From Psychromonas sp. SA13A (lineage in GTDB: Bacteria; Pseudomonadota; Gammaproteobacteria; Enterobacterales; Psychromonadaceae), in assembly GCF_011378715.1 (NCBI RefSeq), contig NZ_WTKU01000008.1:1-41357 (forward strand): 41,357 nt of DNA. Direction: 5' to 3'. Every line of letters starts with the position of its first letter. Within the stretch, counting starts at the first letter, position 1. The position numbers were made by a program, and so were the translations under genes. The notes below the pieces were generated by a model. That model was not told the DNA's origin. It searched no databases and saw nothing but the letters and a program-made list of their open reading frames with translations. This document shows, piece by piece, positions 34,902-41,357 of the stretch.

Positions 34902-35066
34902 ATGTGGTATTTTGCATGGATTTTAGGTGTTTTATTAGCGTGTGCATTAGGTATTATCAATGGCTTGTGGTTAGAGCAAGTAGAAACTAATGAGCTAGAA
35001 AATAAAAACAATGAACAGCAAGATAAAGTAAAGTCTAATAGTGAAATGAAGTCGGTGACCGACTAG
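34902..35066 (+). CDS. cydX: Cytochrome bd accessory small subunit CydX
   Basis: This 54-residue single-span membrane protein is too short for most ORF filters. It starts MWYFAWILGVLLACALGIIN, the CydX signature, followed by GLWLE. AGGAG lies 8 bases before the ATG, and the gene follows cydB by 14 bases. CydX packs against CydA and is needed for oxidase stability. The hydrophilic tail (about residues 30-54, rich in Asn, Glu and Lys) is longer than in E. coli (37 residues total). No ybgE follows, unlike in E. coli. Confidence 0.93.
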   Translation: MWYFAWILGVLLACALGIINGLWLEQVETNELENKNNEQQDKVKSNSEMKSVTD

Positions 35067-35114
35067 CTAAAACGGCTCTTTTAACAAGGAGCACGTTATT
35101 CATTTTAGTGTTTT

Positions 35115-35151
35115 AAAGCCCTTGAAGATGATTATTTTCAAGGGCTTTTTA
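35115..35151 (+). terminator. Intrinsic terminator after cydABX
   Basis: AAAGCCCTTGAA (35115-35126) pairs with 35137-35148 across a 10-base loop, with T's following. It separates cydABX from the tol-pal operon. Confidence 0.92.
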
Positions 35152-35249
35152 TTGGCTAAGATTATTCTTTTATTTTTAACTCAAAAGAATAGTAAACAAA
35201 TAAACAAAAAGAAGATATGCTCGTTTTTTGTGACTAAAAAACAGCAATT

Positions 35250-35279
35250 ACTACCACTTTATCGACAAAAAGTGGTAGT
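35250..35279. repeat. 11-bp hairpin before ybgC
   Basis: ACTACCACTTT (35250-35260) pairs perfectly with 35269-35279 across 8 bases. It lies about 55 bases before ybgC and is probably in the leader of the tol-pal message. Its role is unknown. The rest of 35152-35333 shows no gene I would support. Confidence 0.65.
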
Positions 35280-35333
35280 TGTAGTAGCGTTTGTCGCGTT
35301 CATGTTTTTTATTATTAGTGAATGGGGAGCCGA

Positions 35334-35738
35334 GTGTTAATTTCAACTTTACCAATTCGTATATATTACGAAGATACCGATGCGGGTGGCATTGTTTATT
35401 ATGCCAACTACTTGAAATTTTTTGAAAGAGGCCGCACAGAGTTTTTACGTGAATATGATATTCAACAAGATACGCTATTACAGCAGAATATTGCATTTGT
35501 GGTGAAAAAGGTGGAAATGGATTGCATAAAAGCGGCACGTTTTAACCAGTTGATTAATGTCGAAACAGAAGTGACGTCTTACCGCAAAGCGAGTTTGATG
35601 TTCACACAGAAAATTTTCAATGATAGCAGGGAACTTCTTTGCCAAGCTGATACTCTAATCGCTTGCGTAAATTTACAAAAAATGAAACCAAACGCTATTC
35701 CAACAGAAATAATTGAGGTAATTACTCGTGCACGCTGA
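35334..35738 (+). CDS. ybgC: Tol-Pal-associated acyl-CoA thioesterase YbgC
   Basis: This 134-residue hot-dog-fold thioesterase has the catalytic Asp16 in [17 protein letters not shown], equivalent to Asp18 in E. coli. It heads the tol-pal operon as in most gammaproteobacteria. The start is likely GTG at 35334, preceded by GGGGAG, rather than the in-frame ATG at 35322, which has no ribosome site. Its end overlaps the tolQ start by 11 bases, so translation is coupled. Confidence 0.93.
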   Translation: MLISTLPIRIYYEDTDAGGIVYYANYLKFFERGRTEFLREYDIQQDTLLQQNIAFVVKKVEMDCIKAARFNQLINVETEVTSYRKASLMFTQKIFNDSRELLCQADTLIACVNLQKMKPNAIPTEIIEVITRAR

Positions 35739-36411
35739 TATGTCATTTTTAGGGTTATTCTTACAAGCAAGTTTGCTTGTAAAGTCGGTTATGTTATTGC
35801 TCTTAGGCATGTCTATTTATTCATGGACGTTGATCTTTTCGCGTTCGAGAATGCTAAAAGCAGCCAAGAGTGCGCTTAGTCACTTTGAAGATCGTTTTTG
35901 GTCTGGTCATGATTTAAGTCGTTTATACAAAGAAACGGCAGCACGTAATGAGCGTGTTAATGGTGGCGAAAAAATATTTTATATGGGATTTAAAGAGTTT
36001 TCCCGTTTACATCGTATGCCTGGACGTAAAGTTGAAGGTGTGATTGATGGTGCTCATCGCTCAATGCGCGTTACTCTATCGCGTGAAATGGATGAGTTAG
36101 AAGCCGGGTTGCCAGTGCTTGCTACTATTGGCTCAATCAGTCCTTATATTGGTTTGTTTGGTACAGTATGGGGGATTATGAATTCATTCATCGCACTTGG
36201 TGAAGTTCAACAAGCCACATTGTCAATGGTTGCTCCGGGTATTGCTGAAGCTTTGATTGCAACAGCGATGGGTTTATTTGCAGCTATTCCAGCTGTAATG
36301 GCTTATAACAAATTTTCTACCCAAGTTGGGCAGTTAGAAACGTCTTACATTAATTTAATGGAAGAGTTTACTTCAATATTACATCGTCAAGCAATGACTG
36401 AGGGTGAGTAA
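35728..36411 (+). CDS. tolQ: Tol-Pal energy-transducing membrane protein TolQ
   Basis: This 227-residue inner-membrane protein of the MotA/TolQ/ExbB family has three membrane segments, near residues 15-35, 130-155 and 165-190. The conserved [20 protein letters not shown] and [20 protein letters not shown] segments are clear. The start is GTG with GAGGT upstream; the first ATG at 35740 has no ribosome site. With TolR it uses the proton gradient to power TolA during cell division. Confidence 0.96.
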   Translation: MHADMSFLGLFLQASLLVKSVMLLLLGMSIYSWTLIFSRSRMLKAAKSALSHFEDRFWSGHDLSRLYKETAARNERVNGGEKIFYMGFKEFSRLHRMPGRKVEGVIDGAHRSMRVTLSREMDELEAGLPVLATIGSISPYIGLFGTVWGIMNSFIALGEVQQATLSMVAPGIAEALIATAMGLFAAIPAVMAYNKFSTQVGQLETSYINLMEEFTSILHRQAMTEGE

Positions 36412-36416
36412 GTTAT

Positions 36417-36848
36417 ATGCAACATTCTTATCGTACTCCTAGACGCAAACGTGTCATTGCAGAGATAAATGTTGTGCCTTACATTGATGTAATGTTGGTA
36501 CTACTGATTATCTTTATGGTAACGGCTCCTCTCGTGACACAAGGCGTTAAAGTTGACTTACCACAGGCAGTAGCGGAATCGTTGCCTGAGGATACAACAC
36601 CACCGCTGATCGCCTCTATTGATAAACAAGGTCAATATTACTTAAGTGTTGGCGATAGTGTCGATACCCCATTGGCAGCAGAAGAGATGTCTGCACTTGT
36701 TGAGCGACAATTGGAACTTGACCCTAACTCTCAATTTATTGTTAAAGGTGACGGTGATGTGAATTACAAAACCGTAATTGATTTAATGGTGTTGCTGCAG
36801 CAAGCGGGCGTTCCATCACTTGGTTTAATGACAGAGCCTGATCAATAA
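36417..36848 (+). CDS. tolR: Tol-Pal system protein TolR
   Basis: This 143-residue protein has one membrane segment near residues 20-40. The proton-path aspartate Asp24 lies in VPYIDVMLVLLIIFMV. The periplasmic domain follows. It starts 5 bases after tolQ and ends one base before tolA. The family is ExbD/TolR. Confidence 0.96.
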   Translation: MQHSYRTPRRKRVIAEINVVPYIDVMLVLLIIFMVTAPLVTQGVKVDLPQAVAESLPEDTTPPLIASIDKQGQYYLSVGDSVDTPLAAEEMSALVERQLELDPNSQFIVKGDGDVNYKTVIDLMVLLQQAGVPSLGLMTEPDQ

Positions 36849-38006
36849 ATGAAAACAAGCACAAATTTAATCGCATTCATTACCGCGCTTTCTTTACATC
36901 TTATTGTTGGTGGGTTGTTGCTCATGAATGTCGACTTCTCTTTGCCTAAGGATAAGCCTAAAGAAGCCGTATCTATTATTGAAGCGACCATGATAAATCA
37001 ACAAATGCTTGATGATCTCGCTAAAAGTGCGCAAAAAAATAAGCAAGCTAAGCAGCAAAAAATAGATGATGCACGACAACAGAAAGAACGAGATCAGGCT
37101 GAGGCTGAGCGCCTTAAAAAGCAAAAAGAAGACCAAATTAAAGCAGAAAAAGAAGCTGTACAACGTAAAGAGCAGGAAGTTTTAAAACAACAACAGGAAG
37201 TAAAACGACTAGAAGCAGAAAAAGTCGCGGCTGCTCAAGCATTACAGGAAAAACAAAAAGCTGAAGCAGAGGCCAAGGTATTACAGGAAAAGAAAAAGGC
37301 CGATGATGCAGCGCGCGCTTTAAAAGAGAAACAAAAAGCCGAAGAAGATGCTAAAGCGCTAAGGATAAAACAAGATGCTGAAAAAAAAGCAGCAGCTAAA
37401 AAAGAAGCGGAAAGGGTAAAAGCAGAAAACTTAGCGAAAGAAAAAGCGGCAGAAGAAAAGGCTGCAAGAGAAGCTAAAGAAAAAGCAGCGAAGGAAAAAG
37501 CTGAAAAAGAAGCGAAAGATAAAGCCGCTAAGGAAAAGGCCGCAAAAGAAGCAAAAGAGAAGGCTGCCAAAGAAAAAGCTGCAAAGGAAAAAGTAGCCAA
37601 AATTAAAGCAGAGAAAGAAGCAAAGCGTAAAGCTGCGGCGGAAAAAGAGCGGTTGAGACAAGCAGAACTTGATAGGCAAATGGCGGCAGAGTTTTCTGAT
37701 GATTTCTCTAGTGCTAGAAGCGCGAAACAGCTATCTGAAATTGCTAAATATGAAGCGCTGATACGTGCCAAAATTAGTCGAAATTGGAAAGTTGACCCGA
37801 GTATGAAAGGGAGTAGTTGTACGTTAGCAATAAAATTGGCTCCAGATGGTTTAGTGCTTAGTGCAAGAATGAGCCGTGGAGATAAAAGGTTATGTGATTC
37901 TGCGCGTCGTGCCACTATACAAGCAAAGACACTTCCTATTCCTAAAGACCCTGAAATTATCTCTCAATTTCGGGATTTTGATATTACGTTAGAGCCTGAA
38001 TTATAA
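36849..38006 (+). CDS. tolA: Tol-Pal system protein TolA
   Basis: This 385-residue protein has an N-terminal membrane anchor near residues 8-28. The very long helical stretch (about 55-285) is built of Lys, Ala and Glu-rich repeats and spans the periplasm. The globular C-terminal domain (about 290-385) binds Pal, TolB and phage or colicin proteins. SCTLAIKLAPDGLVLSARMSR belongs to that last domain. The low-complexity DNA makes long open frames on the opposite strand, which are not genes. Confidence 0.95.
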   Translation: MKTSTNLIAFITALSLHLIVGGLLLMNVDFSLPKDKPKEAVSIIEATMINQQMLDDLAKSAQKNKQAKQQKIDDARQQKERDQAEAERLKKQKEDQIKAEKEAVQRKEQEVLKQQQEVKRLEAEKVAAAQALQEKQKAEAEAKVLQEKKKADDAARALKEKQKAEEDAKALRIKQDAEKKAAAKKEAERVKAENLAKEKAAEEKAAREAKEKAAKEKAEKEAKDKAAKEKAAKEAKEKAAKEKAAKEKVAKIKAEKEAKRKAAAEKERLRQAELDRQMAAEFSDDFSSARSAKQLSEIAKYEALIRAKISRNWKVDPSMKGSSCTLAIKLAPDGLVLSARMSRGDKRLCDSARRATIQAKTLPIPKDPEIISQFRDFDITLEPEL

Positions 38007-38015
38007 GGAATGCAG

Positions 38016-39329
38016 ATGTTTATTAGATTTATTATGGCATTAGTACTGGTCACTGCTTGTAGCAGTGCATCAGCTCGATTAGAAATTTTGATCACCGAAG
38101 GTGTCAACAGCGCGCGTCCGATTGCCGTTGTGCCATTTAAATGGTTGGGACAAGGTAAAAAACCGCAGAATTTTTCTGAAATTATTGCTGCCGATTTACA
38201 ACGCAGTGGTAAATTTAATCCCTTATCTATCAACAATATGCCTAAAACGCCCTCTACCAGTGCCGAAGTCGATTATGCTGCTTGGACAAAGCTCGGTATA
38301 GAAGCAATAGTGATGGGCGAAGTTAAACCTGATACTAAAGCGGGTCATTATATTGTGACCTTTGAGTTATTAGATGTGTTAACGGGAAATGTTAATATGG
38401 CTGATTATAATCCAATTATGGATAAACGACGTAATACCGTCGCTACAAATCAACTACGTCAATATGCGCATCGTATCAGTGATATTGTGTATGAAAAATT
38501 AACAGGAGAAAGAGGGGCATTTTTGACACGCATTGCTTATGTTGCCGTGGATCGGAAAAGCTCGCATCCTTATCAATTACGTATCTCAGATTATGATGGG
38601 GAAGGGGAAAAGTTAGTGTTGCGTTCAAAACAACCTATTATGTCACCTTCTTGGTCTCCCGATGGACGGAAATTAGCGTACGTTAGTTTCGAAAAACGCC
38701 GTTCACAAATTTATATCCAAGACTTATATACACAGAAGCGTGAGTTAATGACTTCGTTCCCTAAAATCAATGGTTCACCAACGTGGTCTCCTGATGGAAC
38801 GCAGTTAGCATTGGTTCTATCAAAAGATGGTCAGCCTGAGATTTATACTTTTAATATTTTAACAAAATCTTTGCAACGATTGACTAAAAACCGTGTCATA
38901 GATACCGAACCGAGCTGGGCTCCAGATGGGAAATCTATTATCTTCTCATCAGAACGTGGCGGAAGAGCACAAATTTATCAAGTATCGCTCACAACTGGTA
39001 AAACAAAACGAATTACCTGGGAAGGGGAGATAAATTTAGGTGGAACAATAACCCCTGATGGTGATAATCTAGTACTGGTTAGTCGTCACAATGGGAATTA
39101 TATGATTGCCGTGCAAGACCTTGATTCAGGAGAATTAAGAACGTTAACCAAAACAAAGTTAGACGAATCTCCAAGTATTGCCCCAAATGGCAGTATGATA
39201 ATTTACAGCACTGTTTACCAAGGTAAACAAGGTTTAGCATTAGTTTCGATGGATGGGCGATTTAAAGCGAATATTCCATCGAACAACGGTGATGTGAAGT
39301 CTCCGGCATGGTCACCATTTTTACAATAA
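38016..39329 (+). CDS. tolB: Tol-Pal system periplasmic protein TolB
   Basis: This 437-residue protein has a signal sequence, an N-terminal alpha/beta domain (about 20-155), and a six-bladed propeller (about 160-435) with repeated [19 protein letters not shown] WD40/PD40 blades. I chose the ATG at 38016 because AAGGA ends 6 bases before it; an ATG two codons earlier touches that site. The signal end reads VTAC, which by pattern could serve as a lipobox, although TolB is normally soluble. Confidence 0.94.
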   Translation: MFIRFIMALVLVTACSSASARLEILITEGVNSARPIAVVPFKWLGQGKKPQNFSEIIAADLQRSGKFNPLSINNMPKTPSTSAEVDYAAWTKLGIEAIVMGEVKPDTKAGHYIVTFELLDVLTGNVNMADYNPIMDKRRNTVATNQLRQYAHRISDIVYEKLTGERGAFLTRIAYVAVDRKSSHPYQLRISDYDGEGEKLVLRSKQPIMSPSWSPDGRKLAYVSFEKRRSQIYIQDLYTQKRELMTSFPKINGSPTWSPDGTQLALVLSKDGQPEIYTFNILTKSLQRLTKNRVIDTEPSWAPDGKSIIFSSERGGRAQIYQVSLTTGKTKRITWEGEINLGGTITPDGDNLVLVSRHNGNYMIAVQDLDSGELRTLTKTKLDESPSIAPNGSMIIYSTVYQGKQGLALVSMDGRFKANIPSNNGDVKSPAWSPFLQ

Positions 39330-39357
39330 TTTAATTTAAACGTACTAAGGAAATAAA

Positions 39358-39897
39358 ATGAATCGTTCAATAATTTCAAAAAGCTTGTTAATAGCCTTAC
39401 CAATGTTAGCGCTAGGTGCTTGTTCTTCAAATTCTGATGTAGATGCAGAGTCTGCAGAAAAAAACGCAACTCAAGCTGTTGAACAAGTTGTTGATGATGT
39501 GCAAACAAATACTATTGAAGCAATCGAATTAACTGCTGAAGAGCAACTAGCTCAGCTTTATACTGATGCTATCTTAAAAACAACTATTCACTTTGAGTTT
39601 GATAAATCTTTAATCATGCCTGATTACGCTGTGATCTTAGACGCACATGCAAAATACTTAGTAAATAACACTGACAAAACAATTACGATTGAAGGTCATG
39701 CAGATGAACTAGGAACACCTGAGTACAATATCGCTCTTGGTGAACGTCGTGCTTTAGCAGTGTCAACATACCTAGAAAACATGGGTGTTGCAGCTAGCCA
39801 AATTACAGTAGTAAGCTACGGTGAAGAAAAACCAGTTAATCTTGGACATAACGAGATGGCTCGTACTGAAAACCGTCGTGCTGAATTAGTTTACTAA
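39358..39897 (+). CDS. pal: Peptidoglycan-associated lipoprotein Pal
   Basis: This 179-residue outer-membrane lipoprotein has lipobox LGAC with the acylated Cys22. A disordered, acidic linker (about 25-70) precedes the OmpA-like peptidoglycan-binding domain (about 75-179) with IHFEFDKS, IEGHADELGTPEYN and ENRRAELVY. AAGGAAA precedes the ATG. Pal links the outer membrane to the wall and to TolA and TolB. Confidence 0.97.
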   Translation: MNRSIISKSLLIALPMLALGACSSNSDVDAESAEKNATQAVEQVVDDVQTNTIEAIELTAEEQLAQLYTDAILKTTIHFEFDKSLIMPDYAVILDAHAKYLVNNTDKTITIEGHADELGTPEYNIALGERRALAVSTYLENMGVAASQITVVSYGEEKPVNLGHNEMARTENRRAELVY

Positions 39898-39904
39898 TCC
39901 GCCT

Positions 39905-40645
39905 ATGAATAAAAGTACTATTAAGGCGGCCATGCTAATGGCCGCTTTTATCTCTCACCCACTATATGCCGCTGCGCCTATTTCAGATGCAACAGTGAAT
40001 ACTGCAACTAACGCAGAATTACTGAATCGCATCGACGAATTGACTCGAGTAATGACCGCTCGCAATAAAATGCAAATTCGCTTTCAAACTCAACTTAATC
40101 AACTCGGCCAAGAAGTAAGCCAAATGAAAGGCTCATTGGAAGTATTTGCTAATCAATTAGAGCAAATAGAAGAGAGACAGCGTAATCTTTATCAGATGAT
40201 AGATGAAGGTCAAAAAGGTTCAACTAACTCATCTAGGGCATTAACCCCTGTTAATCAAGATACTGGTGACGGAACTGATAGGGCTGCTTATCAATCTGCA
40301 GTAGATTTGGTTCTCAACGATAAACAATACGAGCAGGCGATCACTGCTTTTGAAGCCTTTGTGATTGACCACCCTAAATCAAGCTATGTACCTAATGCAC
40401 AATATTGGTTAGGACAACTCTTATACAAAGAGAAAAAACGAGATGAGGCACGTGTTGCATTTTTAGTTGTAACAGATAAGTACCCAGACTCGAATAAACG
40501 TGCTGATGCAATGTTTAAAATTGGTATTATTGATGAATACTTAGGTAATAAAGATTCAGCAAGATCTTTTTATCAAAAAACCATTACAGAATACCCAAGT
40601 TCTTCGGCAGCTGGGTTATCTGCTAAACGTTTAAAAGCATTATAA
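39905..40645 (+). CDS. cpoB: Cell-division coordinator CpoB (YbgF)
   Basis: This 246-residue periplasmic protein has a signal peptide (about 1-22, ending PLYA), a trimerising coiled coil (about 35-100), a short Ser- and Asn-rich linker and a C-terminal TPR domain (about 128-245). CpoB coordinates peptidoglycan synthesis by PBP1B with Tol action at the septum. It is the last gene of the operon, starting 7 bases after pal. No terminator is seen before the tRNA array. Confidence 0.93.
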   Translation: MNKSTIKAAMLMAAFISHPLYAAAPISDATVNTATNAELLNRIDELTRVMTARNKMQIRFQTQLNQLGQEVSQMKGSLEVFANQLEQIEERQRNLYQMIDEGQKGSTNSSRALTPVNQDTGDGTDRAAYQSAVDLVLNDKQYEQAITAFEAFVIDHPKSSYVPNAQYWLGQLLYKEKKRDEARVAFLVVTDKYPDSNKRADAMFKIGIIDEYLGNKDSARSFYQKTITEYPSSSAAGLSAKRLKAL

Positions 40646-40731
40646 AATTAACAATATAATTTGAATTAATAGTGCATTAATTGCATTTTGTTTAATTTCT
40701 CAGCAGATGAAATAAAAGTAGTAATTTTTTG

Positions 40732-40759
40732 TTGCGCTATTAAAAAAATTCTATATTAT
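40732..40759 (+). promoter_or_regulatory. Promoter of the tRNA-Lys array
   Basis: TTGCGC (40732-40737), 16 bases, then TATTAT (40754-40759). The start region after it is GC-rich (CGCCGC), the kind of discriminator found in stringently controlled stable-RNA promoters. AT-rich DNA upstream could act as an UP element. Confidence 0.65.
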
Positions 40760-40781
40760 ACGCCGCAGTTGAGAGGGACAT

Positions 40782-40857
40782 GTGACTTAGCTCATGTTGT
40801 AACTATTAACAAAAAACTCACATGAAGAGTTGAAAATCATCACCATATCAAACTATA
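40782..40857 (+). repeat. Decayed half-tRNA-like copy in the array leader
   Basis: ACTTAGCTCATGTTGTAACT resembles the D-arm part of the half-tRNA repeats with gaps. It lacks a TTT loop but is followed by the same CCATAT-loop-ATATGG hairpin (40843-40860) as the other copies. This is the most diverged member and the most uncertain. Confidence 0.35.
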
Positions 40858-40946
40858 TGGTTGTTAGCTCAGTTGGTAGAGCTATTGAAAAACTTTTAAT
40901 TTAAAAGTGAATGTCAAGAATAAAACCAAGCCATATAAAACTATAT
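40858..40946 (+). pseudogene. Half tRNA-Lys repeat A
   Basis: This copy keeps the tRNA-Lys D arm (GTTAGCTCAGTTGGTAGAGC) and a CTTTTAA loop, but has no T arm, no 3' acceptor strand and no CCA. The anticodon part is replaced by an ACTTTTAA-T-TTAAAAGT palindrome. It ends in a hairpin (40931-40948) whose 3' arm reaches into the next tRNA gene. Confidence 0.8.
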
Positions 40947-41022
40947 GGGCCGTTAGCTCAGTTGGTAGAGCAGTGGACTTTTAATCCATTTGTCGAAGGT
41001 TCAAATCCTTCACGGCCCACCA
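40947..41022 (+). tRNA. tRNA-Lys (anticodon TTT), copy 1
   Basis: A complete 76-base cloverleaf with encoded CCA. The acceptor stem is GGGCCGT with ACGGCCC, the D loop contains GTTGGTA, the anticodon loop is CTTTTAA with a GTGGA/TCCAT stem, and the T arm is GAAGG-TTCAAAT-CCTTC. It is identical to the copy at 41270-41345. It is followed by a hairpin (41020-41035) that includes the CCA bases. Confidence 0.98.
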
Positions 41023-41037
41023 CTTTTTAAAGTGGTT

Positions 41038-41126
41038 TTATAGTCAGCTCAGTTGGTAGAGCTATTGAATTACTTTTAATTTAAAAGTGAATATCAAAAA
41101 TAAAACCAAGCCATATGAAACTATAT
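41038..41126 (+). pseudogene. Half tRNA-Lys repeat B
   Basis: Close relative of repeat A with the same 89-base length. It has the D arm AGCTCAGTTGGTAGAGC, the 10-base TATTGAATTA segment, the CTTTTAA loop in the same palindrome, and the terminal CCATAT/ATATGG hairpin. Its 5' end (TATAGTC) no longer resembles the tRNA acceptor strand. Confidence 0.8.
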
Positions 41127-41180
41127 GGGTGTTAGCTCAGTTGTTAGAGCTATTGAAACACTTTTAATATAAAACTATAT
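41127..41180 (+). pseudogene. Half tRNA-Lys repeat C (shortened)
   Basis: A 54-base version. The 5' GGG, the D arm with one change (GTTGTTAGAGC) and CTTTTAA are present. A deletion joins this directly to the AAAACTATAT end, so the palindrome and the first arm of the closing hairpin are lost. Confidence 0.78.
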
Positions 41181-41269
41181 GGGCCGTTAGCTCAGTTGGT
41201 AGAGCTATTGATACACTTTTAATTTAAAAGTGAATTAGAAATTAAAACCATACTATATCTTAATGATAT
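41181..41269 (+). pseudogene. Half tRNA-Lys repeat D
   Basis: The first 25 bases are identical to those of the intact tRNA-Lys genes, including the GGGCCGT acceptor strand. The sequence then changes to the TATTGATACA segment, the CTTTTAA palindrome and a diverged closing hairpin. There is no T arm or 3' acceptor strand. Confidence 0.82.
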
Positions 41270-41345
41270 GGGCCGTTAGCTCAGTTGGTAGAGCAGTGGA
41301 CTTTTAATCCATTTGTCGAAGGTTCAAATCCTTCACGGCCCACCA
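41270..41345 (+). tRNA. tRNA-Lys (anticodon TTT), copy 2
   Basis: All 76 bases are identical to the copy at 40947-41022, including CCA. The following bases repeat the CCACTT-TTTA-AAGTG hairpin up to the window end, so the array probably continues beyond it. Confidence 0.98.
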
Positions 41346-41357
41346 CTTTTTAAAGTG

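Noticed and set aside
35122-35340. 72-codon frame before ybgC, possible ybgE
   Set aside because: Its start lies in the cydABX terminator stem, it has no ribosome site, and it has no YbgE-like membrane pattern.
37235-37915. Long open frame of 226 codons on the minus strand inside tolA
   Set aside because: It is the shadow of the Lys-, Ala- and Glu-rich repeats of TolA; its product is only Ala, Ser and Phe repeats.
40858-41345. CRISPR-like alternation of repeats and spacers
   Set aside because: The repeated parts are clearly tRNA-Lys sequence, the intervening parts are similar to each other, and no cas gene is present.

Overview
The window is a stretch of a low-G+C marine-type gammaproteobacterial chromosome. 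The flagellar layout (flgO, flgP and flgT beside flgN, flgM, flgA, cheV and cheR) is that of polar-flagellated Vibrio, Shewanella and Psychromonas relatives. With the AT-rich intergenic DNA, the rhombosortase and the tol-pal-tRNA-Lys junction, a Psychromonas- or Moritella-like genome is my best guess. The genus is inference only.

Layout. Positions 1-537 hold no gene but a tandem, highly structured repeat with an intrinsic terminator. A GGDEF-EAL cyclic-di-GMP protein (538-2805, minus) and tRNA-Arg(CCT) follow. Positions 3143-23486 are a flagellar and chemotaxis region: flgT, flgO, flgP, flgN, flgM, flgA, cheV, cheR, flgBCDE, flgFGHI, flgJK and flgL. It is interrupted once, by a Na+/H+-antiporter-family gene on the opposite strand between flgI and flgJ. 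I find sigma-54 type GG-N10-GC promoters before flgT (reverse), flgP, flgB, flgF, flgJ and flgL, and sigma-28 type promoters before flgO and flgM. The cluster therefore appears to be cut into several separately controlled units.

Positions 23598-28128 carry a rhombosortase, a DTW-domain tRNA-modifying enzyme, arfB, a noncoding stretch with short repeats and a possible gene remnant, a very acidic orphan protein, and a beta carbonic anhydrase divergent from a LysR regulator. Positions 28129-31438 are ruvC, rarD, ruvA and ruvB, with a LexA-like box before ruvA. Next come a FNR-box promoter region, a doubtful small ORF, and cydA-cydB-cydX (cydX is only 54 codons). Positions 35334-40645 are the complete ybgC-tolQRAB-pal-cpoB envelope operon.

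The right edge (40732-41357) is the most unusual part. It is a promoter followed by a tRNA-Lys(TTT) array in which two intact, identical tRNA genes alternate with four half-tRNA copies. These copies keep the 5' end, D arm and TTT anticodon loop, but lose the T arm and the 3' acceptor strand. They are separated by conserved hairpins, and the array appears to run past the window edge.
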